DNA of 64,000 nt from Mesorhizobium sp. PAMC28654 (lineage in GTDB: Bacteria; Pseudomonadota; Alphaproteobacteria; Rhizobiales; Rhizobiaceae): NCBI RefSeq assembly GCF_020616515.1, contig NZ_CP085135.1:2542001-2606000 (forward strand), given 5' to 3'. A model generated the notes under the pieces. That model did not search any database and was not told where the DNA came from. It saw only the letters and a program-made list of their open reading frames with translations. Position numbers and translations under genes: made by a program. Shown one piece after another: positions 8,333 to 17,601 of this stretch (position 1 is the stretch's first letter; each line of letters begins with the position of its first letter).

Positions 8333-10867
8333 ATGAACGCCACGCCCAAAATACCTGCAGCAGCAGCCAGACAAAACTTCCCGATCGAGGGCATGACCTG
8401 CGCATCCTGCGTGCTTCGTGTCGAGAAAGCGATCGCAGCCGTGCCGGGCGTGACGGCGGCTTCCGTCAACCTCGCTACCGAGAGCGCCGACGTCAGCTTC
8501 GGCGGCTCCATCGATTCCGACGGGATCATCGCCGCGATCCGCGGCGCCGGCTACGACGTGCCCTTCGAGAAAATTGAAATCGACATCGAGGGCATGACCT
8601 GCGCCTCCTGTGTGAACCGTGTCGAAAAGGCGATTGCCGCGGTTCCAGGGGTAAAATCCGCCTCGGTCAATCTCGCCACCGAACGCGCGACTGTCCAACT
8701 GCTCGCGGGTTCCACGCCACGCGCGGCTATCGACGACGCCATCCGCAAGGCCGGCTATGAACCGCGTCGCGCGGAAACAACGGCGATTTCGGCGGGAACC
8801 GACGGTCGCGAGAATGCCCGCAATCGCGAGTTCTCCAATCTCAAGCGCGACTTTGGTATCGCAGCCGTGCTGACGCTGCCGATCTTCGTGCTTGAAATGG
8901 GCTCCCACATCCTCCCGCCGCTGCATCATTGGCTGATGATGAATGTCGGCGATCAGCCGCGCTACATCGCCTTTTTCATCCTGGCGACGATCGTCCAGTT
9001 TGGCCCTGGTCTGCGCTTCTACAAGAAGGGCGTGCCGGCGCTGCTGCGCCTTGCCCCGGACATGAACTCGCTGGTGGTGCTGGGTTCGACCGCGGCCTGG
9101 GCCTATTCGGTCGTTGCGACCTTCGCACCGGGCGTGCTGCCGGCCGGCACCGCCAATGTCTATTTCGAGGCCTCGGCGGTCATCGTCACGCTGATCCTGC
9201 TCGGCCGCGTGCTTGAAGCCAAGGCCAAGGGCCGCACCAGCGAAGCCATCAAGCGGCTGATGGGCCTGCAGGCGAAATCGGCGCGCGTCGAACGCAATGG
9301 CGAGTTCGTCGACGTCGCCCTTGAAGATGTCGCCGCTGGCGACGTCATCCAGGTGCGTCCAGGCGACAAGGTGCCGGTCGACGGCGTCGTGTTGTCGGGT
9401 TCGTCGTTCGTGGACGAATCCATGATCTCGGGCGAGCCGATCCCGGTCAGCAAGGGTGAAGGCGCGGAGGTCGTCGGCGGCACGATCAACAAGACCGGCA
9501 GCTTCACCTATCGCGCCACCAAGGTCGGCGCCGACACGCTGCTGGCTCAGATCATCCGCATGGTCGAAACCGCGCAAGGCTCGAAGCTGCCGATCCAGGC
9601 GCTGGTTGACAAGGTCACCTCCTGGTTCGTGCCAGCCGTCATGGCCGCCGCCGCGCTGACCTTTGCCATCTGGCTGTTCTTCGGCCCGGAACCTGCCGTC
9701 AGCTTCGCGCTGGTCAATGCCGTTGCGGTGCTGATCATCGCTTGCCCGTGTGCGATGGGTCTCGCCACCCCGACCTCGATCATGGTCGGCACGGGGCGTG
9801 CGGCCGAACTCGGCGTGCTGTTTCGGAATGGAGAGGCACTGCAATCCCTGAAGTCGACTGATGTCGTGGCCCTCGACAAGACCGGTACGCTTACCGCCGG
9901 CAAGCCGGTGATGACCGATCTCGAAATCACCAGCGGTTTCGAGCATGCGAAGGTTCTGGAACTCATTGCTTCGGTTGAGGCTCAGTCCGAACACCCGGTT
10001 GCCGCGGCCATCGTGGCCGCCGCCAAGGATGAAGGCTATTCATTGGGCGAGGTCAGCGCTTTCGAAGCCGTGCCCGGCTTCGGTGTCAGCGCAAAGGTTG
10101 GTCAGCACCAGATTGCTGTTGGCGCCGACCGCTATATGGCGAGGCTCGGCATTGCCGTGGACACCTTCGCCGACACCGCAAGCCGGATGGGCAAGCAGGC
10201 CAAGACGCCGCTCTACGCGGCTGTCGACGGGAAGCTTGCCGCCGTGATCGCGGTTTCCGATCCGATCAAGCGTTCGACGCCGCAAGCCATTCGCGCCCTG
10301 CAAGCCATGGGTTTGAAGGTAGCGATGATCACCGGCGACAATCGTCGCACAGCGGAAGCGATCGCGGCCCAGCTCGGCATTGACGAGGTCGTCGCCGAAG
10401 TGCTGCCCGACGGCAAGGTCGAGGCGATCAAGCGCCTGCGGGTCGGCGGCCGCGTTGTAACCTTCGTCGGCGACGGCATCAACGATGCGCCGGCCCTGGC
10501 CGAGGCTGATGTCGGCATGGCGATCGGCACCGGCACGGACGTTGCCATCGAAAGCGCGGATGTGGTGCTGATGTCGGGCGACCTGCTCGGCGTGACCAAT
10601 GCGATCGCGCTGTCGAAGGCGACCATCAACAACATCCGCCAGAACCTGTTCTGGGCCTTCGCCTACAACGCGGCTCTGATTCCGGTTGCGGCCGGCGTCC
10701 TCTATCCCGTCAGCGGCACGCTGTTGTCGCCGATGCTGGCGGCCGGCGCGATGGCACTGTCGAGCGTGTTCGTGCTCGGCAACGCGATGCGGCTCAAGCG
10801 TTTCCGGGCTCCGGTGCGGGAAACTGGCGCAGCAGCCGGCGCTCGCTTGCTTGCCCCAGCAGAATAA
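8333..10867 (+). CDS. copA: Cu(I)-exporting P1B-type ATPase
   Basis: Copper-exporting P-type ATPase of 844 residues in the inner membrane. Two N-terminal HMA domains each carry GMTCASC (about residues 18-24 and 86-92). These are followed by eight membrane helices with the CPC motif ([15 protein letters not shown]), the TGES-like actuator motif MISGEPIPV, the phosphorylation site DKTGTLT, the HP motif SEHPVAAAI and the hinge [10 protein letters not shown]. The ATG at 8333 is preferred to TTG at 8312 because CCGGA lies close before it and translation then starts with the usual short leader. A MerR-type promoter ends 33 bases upstream. It should export cytoplasmic Cu(I) to the periplasm, where the oxidase encoded next can act. 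Confidence 0.97.
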   Translation: MNATPKIPAAAARQNFPIEGMTCASCVLRVEKAIAAVPGVTAASVNLATESADVSFGGSIDSDGIIAAIRGAGYDVPFEKIEIDIEGMTCASCVNRVEKAIAAVPGVKSASVNLATERATVQLLAGSTPRAAIDDAIRKAGYEPRRAETTAISAGTDGRENARNREFSNLKRDFGIAAVLTLPIFVLEMGSHILPPLHHWLMMNVGDQPRYIAFFILATIVQFGPGLRFYKKGVPALLRLAPDMNSLVVLGSTAAWAYSVVATFAPGVLPAGTANVYFEASAVIVTLILLGRVLEAKAKGRTSEAIKRLMGLQAKSARVERNGEFVDVALEDVAAGDVIQVRPGDKVPVDGVVLSGSSFVDESMISGEPIPVSKGEGAEVVGGTINKTGSFTYRATKVGADTLLAQIIRMVETAQGSKLPIQALVDKVTSWFVPAVMAAAALTFAIWLFFGPEPAVSFALVNAVAVLIIACPCAMGLATPTSIMVGTGRAAELGVLFRNGEALQSLKSTDVVALDKTGTLTAGKPVMTDLEITSGFEHAKVLELIASVEAQSEHPVAAAIVAAAKDEGYSLGEVSAFEAVPGFGVSAKVGQHQIAVGADRYMARLGIAVDTFADTASRMGKQAKTPLYAAVDGKLAAVIAVSDPIKRSTPQAIRALQAMGLKVAMITGDNRRTAEAIAAQLGIDEVVAEVLPDGKVEAIKRLRVGGRVVTFVGDGINDAPALAEADVGMAIGTGTDVAIESADVVLMSGDLLGVTNAIALSKATINNIRQNLFWAFAYNAALIPVAAGVLYPVSGTLLSPMLAAGAMALSSVFVLGNAMRLKRFRAPVRETGAAAGARLLAPAE

Positions 10868-10933
10868 CGGTCCTCGGCTCGCCAGAAGCGCGGTCCGATC
10901 CTCCACCCGCATCGCCTCATCCGACATCCACGC

Positions 10934-10965
10934 CGATGTCTTCTTCACACAGGAAGAAGACATCG
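10934..10965 (+). repeat. perfect 13-base hairpin between copA and the oxidase gene
   Basis: CGATGTCTTCTTC and GAAGAAGACATCG pair perfectly around the loop ACACAG. No U-run follows, so it is not a standard terminator. It lies 38 bases before the oxidase start and could tune expression of the second gene of a copA transcript. Confidence 0.6.
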
Positions 10966-11002
10966 AGGCCGTGGCCTAATCACCGAAATGGAGACCCAAT
11001 TC

Positions 11003-12520
11003 ATGCTTCGTAGAGACTTCTTGAAACTTTCAGCAACAGGCGCCCTGATGACGACTGCCCCATCCCTCTTGGCTTCACGCGCCAAGGCCCAAGGCTCTGC
11101 CCCAAGGGTCATCACAGCGGGCAAGCGCGTCATCGAAGTAAAGGGCAAGGCAGCCAACGTCCTCGGCCTGACGCAGCCGGGCGAAAGCCATGGGCTGGTG
11201 ATGAATGCCGGTGAGAATTTCCGGGTACGGCTAGAAAACCGCATCGGCGAGCCAACCGCGATTCACTGGCATGGGCTCACCCCGCCCTGGCAGCAGGACG
11301 GTGTCGCCGGCATCTCACAGGAGCCTATCCCGGACGGCGGGGGTTACGACTACGATTTTCCGGTCGCTCGTCCCGGCACATTCTGGATGCATTCGCATAT
11401 GGGATTGCAGGAGCAGCATCTGCTTGCCGCACCACTGATCGTCCTCGATCCGGCGGAGGCTTCGAAGGATGTCAAGGAGGTCGTGGTGCTGTTCCACGAT
11501 TTCACCTTCCGCGACCCGGCCGAGATCCTCGCCGAGCTCAAGGCCGGTGGCCACGACATGGCGGCGATGCAGAAGCCGCCGGCGGCGTCCGGACATGAAG
11601 GGCATACCATGCCGGGCATGGCGACTGGCGCCGCGATGGACCATGGCGCGATGGGACACGGCACGAAAAGCCAGGGTTCGATGGACCATGGCGCTATGCG
11701 GATGGGTGGCATGTTCCATCTCCAGGACGTGCAATACGATGCGCTTCTCGCCAACGATCGAACCCTCGACGACCCCGAGGTCTTCACCATCGAGCCGGGC
11801 GGGCGGGTGCGTCTTCGCCTGATCAATGGCGCCGCCAGCACCAACATGTGGATCGATCTTGGCGGACTCTCGGGTAGATTGATCGCGGTCGACGGCATGC
11901 CGGTGGAGCCGATCATCGGCTCGCGCTTCGAGTTCGCTGTCGCGCAGCGGCTCGACATCCTGCTCGAACTGCCCAGGCAAGCCAAGGCATGGCCGATCCT
12001 CGCGGTGCAGGAAGGCGGCCGGATGCGCACCGGTGTGGTGCTCGCCGCCAAAGGTTCTTCGATCGGCAAACTCGCCGAGACCGCCGACGCGGATTTTCCG
12101 GCTGTCGGCGCCGACCTGGAGCAGAAATTGCGAGCCGCGAAGCCGCTCGTGGAAAGGGCAGCACGCAAGCACACCATGATGCTGGGTGAAGGTGCAGGCT
12201 ATGTCTGGACCCTGGATGGGGCAGTGCACGGCTCGGACAAACCACTTGCCGTGAGAACCGGCGACCGCTTCGAACTAACCTTCATGAACCACACCAGCAT
12301 GTCACATCCCATGCACCTGCATGGGCACCACTTCCAGGTGGTCGCGGTGAATGGCAAGCGGTTCGCGGGTGCCATGCGCGACACAGTTCTCGTTTCGGCC
12401 AATATGGGGCAGGTCACGATCGCCTTCGATGCCGACAATCCCGGCAAATGGGCGCTGCATTGCCACCATCTCTACCACATGGTCGGCGGCATGATGACGT
12501 CGATGGCTTACGGGGCCTGA
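11003..12520 (+). CDS. Tat-exported multicopper oxidase, CueO/CopA type
   Basis: Periplasmic multicopper oxidase of 505 residues, expected to oxidise Cu(I) to the less toxic Cu(II). A twin-arginine signal (RRDFLKLS, residues 3-10) ends near AKAQG. All copper-site motifs are present: HWHGLTPP, FWMHSHMG, HPMHLHGHHF and the C-terminal HCHHLYHMVGGMM with the type-1 axial Met region. A Met/His-rich insert at about residues 195-235 (HTMPGMATGAAMDHGAMGHG) resembles the copper-loading regions of CueO and PcoA. The start at 11003 is chosen because the GGAG at 10990 then serves as ribosome site; an ATG at 10988 is in frame. No MerR box precedes it, so it is probably read from the copA promoter. Confidence 0.92.
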   Translation: MLRRDFLKLSATGALMTTAPSLLASRAKAQGSAPRVITAGKRVIEVKGKAANVLGLTQPGESHGLVMNAGENFRVRLENRIGEPTAIHWHGLTPPWQQDGVAGISQEPIPDGGGYDYDFPVARPGTFWMHSHMGLQEQHLLAAPLIVLDPAEASKDVKEVVVLFHDFTFRDPAEILAELKAGGHDMAAMQKPPAASGHEGHTMPGMATGAAMDHGAMGHGTKSQGSMDHGAMRMGGMFHLQDVQYDALLANDRTLDDPEVFTIEPGGRVRLRLINGAASTNMWIDLGGLSGRLIAVDGMPVEPIIGSRFEFAVAQRLDILLELPRQAKAWPILAVQEGGRMRTGVVLAAKGSSIGKLAETADADFPAVGADLEQKLRAAKPLVERAARKHTMMLGEGAGYVWTLDGAVHGSDKPLAVRTGDRFELTFMNHTSMSHPMHLHGHHFQVVAVNGKRFAGAMRDTVLVSANMGQVTIAFDADNPGKWALHCHHLYHMVGGMMTSMAYGA

Positions 12521-12570
12521 TCAGTACCCGGGGGAACAATTTTTGCGGTTTCCCCGGCGAACAAAGCCCC

Positions 12571-12601
12571 TTGAGCTTCCAGTGACTGGAAGCACTATAT
12601 A
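12571..12601 (+). promoter_or_regulatory. CueR-type autoregulated promoter of cueR
   Basis: TTGAGC (12571-12576), a 19-base spacer carrying the near-perfect dyad CTTCCAGTGACTGGAAG, and TATATA (12596-12601). It is the best dyad of the three MerR-type promoters in this copper block and sits 28 bases before the regulator start. Confidence 0.8.
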
Positions 12602-12629
12602 ATGTCCAACTCACTCCAGGGAGAGCCAA

Positions 12630-13028
12630 ATGAATATTGGCACTGCATCAGAAAGATCCGGACTGCCGGCCAAGACCATTCGCTACTACGAGGATATCGG
12701 CTTGCTGACGGCTGACCGCGCCAGCAACGGCTATCGCGACTATTCGACAGCTGACGTGCATCGCATGCGCTTCATCCAGCGCTCGCGCCGCCTTGGCTTT
12801 TCGGTCGATGAATGCCGACAACTGCTTTCGCTGTATAACGACAAGGAACGCGAGAGCGCCGATGTAAAGGCGCTGGCCATGACAAAGCTCGCCGAGATCG
12901 ACCGCAAGCTGGTGGAGCTCACGGAGTTGCGCGACACGCTTCGCCACCTTGCCCGCAGCTGCCTAGGCGATAGCCGTCCCGACTGCCCGATCATCGAGGG
13001 ATTATCGAGCGCTCAACGCAAGCAGTGA
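12630..13028 (+). CDS. cueR: CueR-like MerR-family copper-responsive regulator
   Basis: Transcriptional activator of 132 residues. The N-terminal winged helix (TIRYYEDIGLL, NGYRDY) and the long dimerisation helix are typical of MerR proteins. The C-terminal loop CLGDSRPDC gives the Cys-x7-Cys pair that binds one Cu(I) in CueR. GGGAG lies about eight bases before the ATG. It likely activates copZ, copA and itself through the three 19-base-spacer promoters found in this block. Confidence 0.93.
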   Translation: MNIGTASERSGLPAKTIRYYEDIGLLTADRASNGYRDYSTADVHRMRFIQRSRRLGFSVDECRQLLSLYNDKERESADVKALAMTKLAEIDRKLVELTELRDTLRHLARSCLGDSRPDCPIIEGLSSAQRKQ

Positions 13029-13145
13029 TTGACACTGAATGGCGTCGCGCGAGGTGCATCGTCGTGAGGCGTCGCAGCCTTGGTCAGATCCAGGCAACCG
13101 GGCTACGGCTTGAGTGGGCGAGCCTGCTGGGCAAGAACGCAATGG

Positions 13146-14588
13146 TCAGGCATCGAGCCATGGCGTGGTATCCTCGACCGGGACCCTGGCAAGCTTTGGA
13201 TCGGACGGTCGCCGTGCCACGAACTGCCCGTGCCCCGGGCCCGTGCTGAGGACTTCATCGGTGACCACTGGCACACCTCGGACAAGCACCGTCATGGGCT
13301 TTCCAACCACTTTTCTGCCCTCATATGGAGTGAAGTCGACGCGGGAATGGAGCACGGCGTGGCCAAGTTCCCATGTCCGAGCAGGATCCCACAGCACAAG
13401 GTCGGCATCGAGCCCGACGGCAATACGACCTTTACAGTGATCAAGGCCATAAATCGCGGCGGCGTTGCGCGAGGTGAGATCGAGATAACGTCCGAGCGTC
13501 AGGCGTCCGGCAAGCAGTCCTTCTGAAAACAAGAGCGGCAATCTGGTCTCGATTCCCGGAATGCCGCTCAACGTGGTGTTGAACGCGGGCGTGCCGGATT
13601 TCCCCAGTTTGTCGGCGAAGAAATATGGCGAATGGTCCGAAGACCAAAGGTCGATGCCGCCATCCGCGAGGGCCTGCCACAGATGATGTTGGCTGCGAGG
13701 GGAACGCGGCGGCGGCGAGAACACAAAACGGGCGGCATCCCGTGGTGGCTTGTCAAGATCCGACGCGCCGAGAAAGATGTATTGCGGACAGGTCTCGGCG
13801 GCGACTTCGACGCCACGCAGGCGCGCCCGTGCGACCTCCTCGGCGGACTGGATCGAGGAGACATGCACGATCGTCATGCGCGTTCCCGTCATTTCCGCCA
13901 GGGCGAGTGCCCGATGCGTCGCTTCCCGCTCCATGATCTCGCTGTGCGCGACCGCATGGTAGCGCATCTCGGTGCGTCCGAGGTCAATCAGCTTCTGCCG
14001 CGTCCGCCGGATCGCCGCGTCGTTCTCGGCATGCACCATGACGACCCAGCCCAGCCTGCGCGCGGCATCAAGAACGGTGAGGAAGAGGTCGTCGTCCACG
14101 GCGAACCCGTCATATGTCATGAACAGCTTTACCGACGCGATGCCTCGCCCGGCCAATTGCTGAAGTTGCCCGTCGACGTCCACGCCGGTGCCAGCGGTGA
14201 CCACGCCATGCAGGCTATAGTCGACGATCGATCTTCCCACCGCGCGGGCCATCGCCCGGTCCATTGCTCCGATTGTCGTCATGCCAGGGCCGGGCATGCC
14301 GAACGGAACGATGCAGGTGGTTCCGCCAAACGCCGCCGAGACTGAGCCGGATTCGAAATCGTCTGCGTTTCCGGCACTGCCCCAGACGGGCTGATCGAGA
14401 TGGCAGTGTGTATCAATGCCGCCTGGCATCACCCATCTGCCGCGTGCGTCGATCGTTTTCGCGCCTTGCAAACCGTTGCCGGTCGCGGCAATGCGGCCGT
14501 CCGTGATGCCGATGTCGCATTCGGCCCAGCCATCATCGAGCGCGACCCGTCCGCCGCGAACAACAAGATCATACATGCCGGACCTCAT
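13146..14588 (-). CDS. dihydropyrimidinase/hydantoinase-like amidohydrolase
   Basis: Zinc amidohydrolase of 480 residues in the D-hydantoinase branch, which opens cyclic ureides such as dihydropyrimidines or hydantoins to N-carbamoyl acids. The binuclear site is complete: DTHCHLD (HxH), Lys in ASVKLFMTYDG for carbamylation, His in VMVHAEN, His in TIVHVSS and Asp in SSDHSPYF. The start at 14588 has GAGGA ten bases upstream; ATG at 14576 is also possible. It lies 69 bases downstream of the demethylase gene on the same strand and is probably co-transcribed with it. The pairing suggests an N-methylated cyclic amide substrate. Allantoin or dihydrouracil cannot be excluded. Confidence 0.88.
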   Translation of the reverse strand: MRSGMYDLVVRGGRVALDDGWAECDIGITDGRIAATGNGLQGAKTIDARGRWVMPGGIDTHCHLDQPVWGSAGNADDFESGSVSAAFGGTTCIVPFGMPGPGMTTIGAMDRAMARAVGRSIVDYSLHGVVTAGTGVDVDGQLQQLAGRGIASVKLFMTYDGFAVDDDLFLTVLDAARRLGWVVMVHAENDAAIRRTRQKLIDLGRTEMRYHAVAHSEIMEREATHRALALAEMTGTRMTIVHVSSIQSAEEVARARLRGVEVAAETCPQYIFLGASDLDKPPRDAARFVFSPPPRSPRSQHHLWQALADGGIDLWSSDHSPYFFADKLGKSGTPAFNTTLSGIPGIETRLPLLFSEGLLAGRLTLGRYLDLTSRNAAAIYGLDHCKGRIAVGLDADLVLWDPARTWELGHAVLHSRVDFTPYEGRKVVGKPMTVLVRGVPVVTDEVLSTGPGHGQFVARRPSDPKLARVPVEDTTPWLDA

Positions 14589-14657
14589 AGGATATCGATC
14601 CTCGATTGCCCCCAAGTGACGACATCCGCCAGCCGCCGGCAAGCGTTGCCTCGTGAC

Positions 14658-17078
14658 CTACGCCCTCAGCCGCGTCCCGTCCGGATCGAAAGGCGGGCGA
14701 TCCAGCAGGACAGCACTATGCGGCTGTCCAAGGATCGCCACCGTGACGGCGTCACCCGACTTCGCCATGCCAGCCTTCACATAGCCAAGCGCCAGGGACA
14801 TCCCCACCGAATATCCGTAGGCGCCAGACGTCACTTGTCCCACCGGCGTGCCGTCGGGCAGGAAGATCGGCTCGCCGCCGGTTGCATCGGCGCTGTTGGC
14901 CTCGATCGAGATCATGATGAGTTCGTCTCGCGACGGCTTGCCGGCGATCTCGATGTAGGCGTCGCGATTCAGGAAATCGCCCTTGTCGAGCTTGATCAGA
15001 CGATCGAATTTGACCTCTTGCGGCCAATACTCCGGCGAATATTCGCGGCCCCAGCTGCCATAGCCTTTTTCCACCCTGAGCGACATGAGCGCGCGCGAGC
15101 CGACCAGACCGCCGCCTTCCTGGCGGGCTGCGTCAAGCAGCGCCATGTAGAGCGCAATCTGATCCTTCTCCTCGCAGTAAAGTTCCCAGCCAAGATCACC
15201 CGTGAAGGACACACGCAGGGCAACGACCTCTATCCCCGCGACCGTGATGCGGCGTGACGCCATGAACGGGAAGGATGGCGTCGTCAGGTCGGCGTTCGTG
15301 AGCCGCTGCAGCACCGCCCGTGAGCTTGGTCCGGCAACGTTGAAACCGCACAGCTCATTTGTCACCGAGCGGAATGTGGTGCCCTCCGGCAGAGGCACCA
15401 TGTTGAAGAAACGCTGATGGTAGCGTTCCGCCATGCCCGAGCCAAACACTCGGAATTCGTTCTGGCCGAGCCTCGTCACGGTAAAGTCGCCAGCAATGCC
15501 GCCGCGCCTGCCGATCAGCGGCGTCAGGCACGACTTGCCTATCGAGACGGGGATCTTGTTTGCGAACAGGCCGTTCAGCCACGCCTCGGCGCCAGGCCCC
15601 TTCACCTCGTATTTCGCAAAATTCGAGATGTCGATGATCCCGACCTTCTCACGCAGCATGCGTGCTTCGCGGCCAACGGGCGCCCACCAGTTCTGCCGGG
15701 TAAACCCGATGGTCTCCTCGCGCGGCTCGCCGTCGGCCGAAAACCACAGCGGATGCTCCCAGCCGAAATTGAGGCCGAACACGCCACCCATTTCCTTTTG
15801 CATGGAATAGGCCGGGCGGGTGCGCACCGGCCGCCCGGCGGCGCGCTCTTCGTTCGGGAAATGGATCTTGAAGCGGTGGCTGTATTGGTCCTGTACGCGT
15901 GCCTTGGTGAAGGCCTTATCGGCCCAAGCACCGAAGCGCGCCAGATCCCAGGCGAACATATCGAGTGTCGGTTCGCCCTCGATCATCCATTCGGCAGCAA
16001 GGCGACCAAGGCCGCCTGATTGTGAAAAGCCAGGGATGATGCCGGCGCAGCAGAAGTAGTTGCGCAGCTCCGGAATTGGGCCGAACAGCGCCGCGCTGTC
16101 GGGCGACCATATCATCGGGCCATTGATGACCCTCTTGACACCAGCCAGGCCGACCGCCGGCACGCGAGCGATGGCGCGCAACATGTTCTCCTCGATGCGC
16201 TCGAGGTCGTCGGGGAACAGCTCGTGGCCAAAATCCTGCGGCGTGCCGTCCTCGGCCCAGAACTTCATGGCCCGCTCATAAGCGCCGACCAGCAGGCCAA
16301 GACCCTCCTGACGCAGATAGTATTCGCCGTCGCGATCGGCGACCGACGGCAATCGCCGGCCCATTGCCGCGATCTCCGGAATGGTCTCGGTGACAAAATA
16401 CTGATGCTCCGTCGGGATCAGCGGAAGCTGAAGCCCCGCCATGGCGCCGACCTCGCGCGCCCACAGGCCGGCGGCATTGACGACCCATTGGGCGTGAACG
16501 TCACCTTTCGTCGTGCGCACGGTCCAGCTACCATCCGGCCGCTGCTCGGTGCCGGTCACCGCGGTGAACCGATGGATTTCGGCTCCGCGCTGACGAGCGC
16601 CGGCGGCGTAGGCGGCGGTCACGCCGGACGGATCGACGTTGCCGCCCTCCGGCTCGTACATGATGCAGCGTATTCCGTCGAAGTCGACCAGCGGATGCAG
16701 CCTCTCGGCCTCGGCGCGATCGACTTCATAGAAATTCATCTTGTAGCGGCGAGCCTTTGCCTCCTGCAATCTGAGCTGATGCTCGCGCGCTTCTGTCTGG
16801 GCCAGATAGAGGGAGCCCGGCTGGAAGATGCCGCAGCCCTGGCCGGTTTCCTTCTCCAACTCCTTGTAGAGCGCCATCGTGTAGTGTTGCAGGCGGCTGA
16901 TGTTGGTGGAGTCATGCAGGCCGTGGATGTTGGCCGCCGCGTGCCAGGTGGAGCCGGACGTCAGTTCGTCGCGCTCGAACAAGACGACGTCCGTCCAGCC
17001 ATGTTTCGCAAGGTGGTAGAGGATCGAACATCCGATCAGGCCGCCGCCGATCACTACAGCCTGTGCATGTGTTCGCAT
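14658..17078 (-). CDS. dimethylglycine/sarcosine dehydrogenase-like FAD oxidoreductase with GcvT domain
   Basis: A flavoprotein of 806 residues that should oxidise an N-methyl group and pass the one-carbon unit to tetrahydrofolate. The N-terminal dinucleotide fold VVIGGGLIGCS (residues 8-18) is followed by SGSTWHAAA, where His46 matches the covalent FAD histidine of dimethylglycine dehydrogenase. A DAO domain spans about residues 5-370, followed by FAO_M, GCV_T (about 430-690) and a GCV_T C-terminal barrel. The ATG at 17078 is chosen over a longer frame because AAGGGG lies close upstream and the dinucleotide fold then begins at once. It diverges from the transporter operon across a 523-base control region. 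Confidence 0.88.
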   Translation of the reverse strand: MRTHAQAVVIGGGLIGCSILYHLAKHGWTDVVLFERDELTSGSTWHAAANIHGLHDSTNISRLQHYTMALYKELEKETGQGCGIFQPGSLYLAQTEAREHQLRLQEAKARRYKMNFYEVDRAEAERLHPLVDFDGIRCIMYEPEGGNVDPSGVTAAYAAGARQRGAEIHRFTAVTGTEQRPDGSWTVRTTKGDVHAQWVVNAAGLWAREVGAMAGLQLPLIPTEHQYFVTETIPEIAAMGRRLPSVADRDGEYYLRQEGLGLLVGAYERAMKFWAEDGTPQDFGHELFPDDLERIEENMLRAIARVPAVGLAGVKRVINGPMIWSPDSAALFGPIPELRNYFCCAGIIPGFSQSGGLGRLAAEWMIEGEPTLDMFAWDLARFGAWADKAFTKARVQDQYSHRFKIHFPNEERAAGRPVRTRPAYSMQKEMGGVFGLNFGWEHPLWFSADGEPREETIGFTRQNWWAPVGREARMLREKVGIIDISNFAKYEVKGPGAEAWLNGLFANKIPVSIGKSCLTPLIGRRGGIAGDFTVTRLGQNEFRVFGSGMAERYHQRFFNMVPLPEGTTFRSVTNELCGFNVAGPSSRAVLQRLTNADLTTPSFPFMASRRITVAGIEVVALRVSFTGDLGWELYCEEKDQIALYMALLDAARQEGGGLVGSRALMSLRVEKGYGSWGREYSPEYWPQEVKFDRLIKLDKGDFLNRDAYIEIAGKPSRDELIMISIEANSADATGGEPIFLPDGTPVGQVTSGAYGYSVGMSLALGYVKAGMAKSGDAVTVAILGQPHSAVLLDRPPFDPDGTRLRA

Positions 17079-17601
17079 TTCGCGTTTGTCCCCTTGGGCA
17101 GACAGCCAGGATTCATTTTCAAAGAGGGGTCGGATGCGCAGCATTCTGAGCGCATGGGCTTGGTTGTGTCCAAGCCCATGACCCCGCTTTTTCGAGTGTG
17201 GGCAATCTAGGTAGCCCGCCAAAAGCATGTAAAGCCTGCGTTTGAGGCTAAATGCCGCTTTTGCAGGCATAGAAGGCCAAAAAAAACGAAGTCATAGCCA
17301 CGTCAATCTTCGTTTGTGAGCCTACAAACGAAGTGTAGCCTTTCGGTGGGGAAAACGAGCAGCCGCGTGTCAGCGGCGCCGCCAATGGGAGCCTCCGAAA
17401 TGAACGCGAGTTCCGTGCCAAGAGACGGAGACTTTTCGTTTCGCACAGCACGCATCGCGTCGCTCAAGCGACCAGGAAGCCTTGTTGCACGTCTCTGCGC
17501 GAGCAGACGGCACACTCGTATCCGCACAGCAACTCGACGTCATGTAGCAGACAATATGGCTTACCCAACAAGCGCAATGCGACAACTCGGAGGTCAAGAC
17601 C
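17079..17601. other. divergent control region between demethylase and transporter operons
   Basis: No gene is recognised in these 523 bases. The part 17200-17340 is A-rich relative to its surroundings and contains the dyad listed separately. An AAACGAAG half-site at 17284-17291 repeats one arm of the dyad. The transporter start is preceded by GGAGGT at 17589-17594. Confidence 0.5.
17308..17333. promoter_or_regulatory. candidate operator, 9-base perfect dyad with an extra half-site
   Basis: CTTCGTTTG (17308-17316), eight bases, CAAACGAAG (17325-17333). The arm sequence AAACGAAG occurs once more at 17284-17291, giving three regularly placed half-sites between divergent operons. The regulator is unknown. 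Confidence 0.5.

Noticed and set aside
10934..10965. Hairpin as a Rho-independent terminator of copA
   Set aside because: No U-run follows on either strand and the next gene has no promoter of its own that I can see.
10686..10979. Open frame overlapping the end of copA and ending in FFTQEEDIEAVA
   Set aside because: It lies out of phase inside copA, and its tail comes from the hairpin sequence; nothing supports translation.
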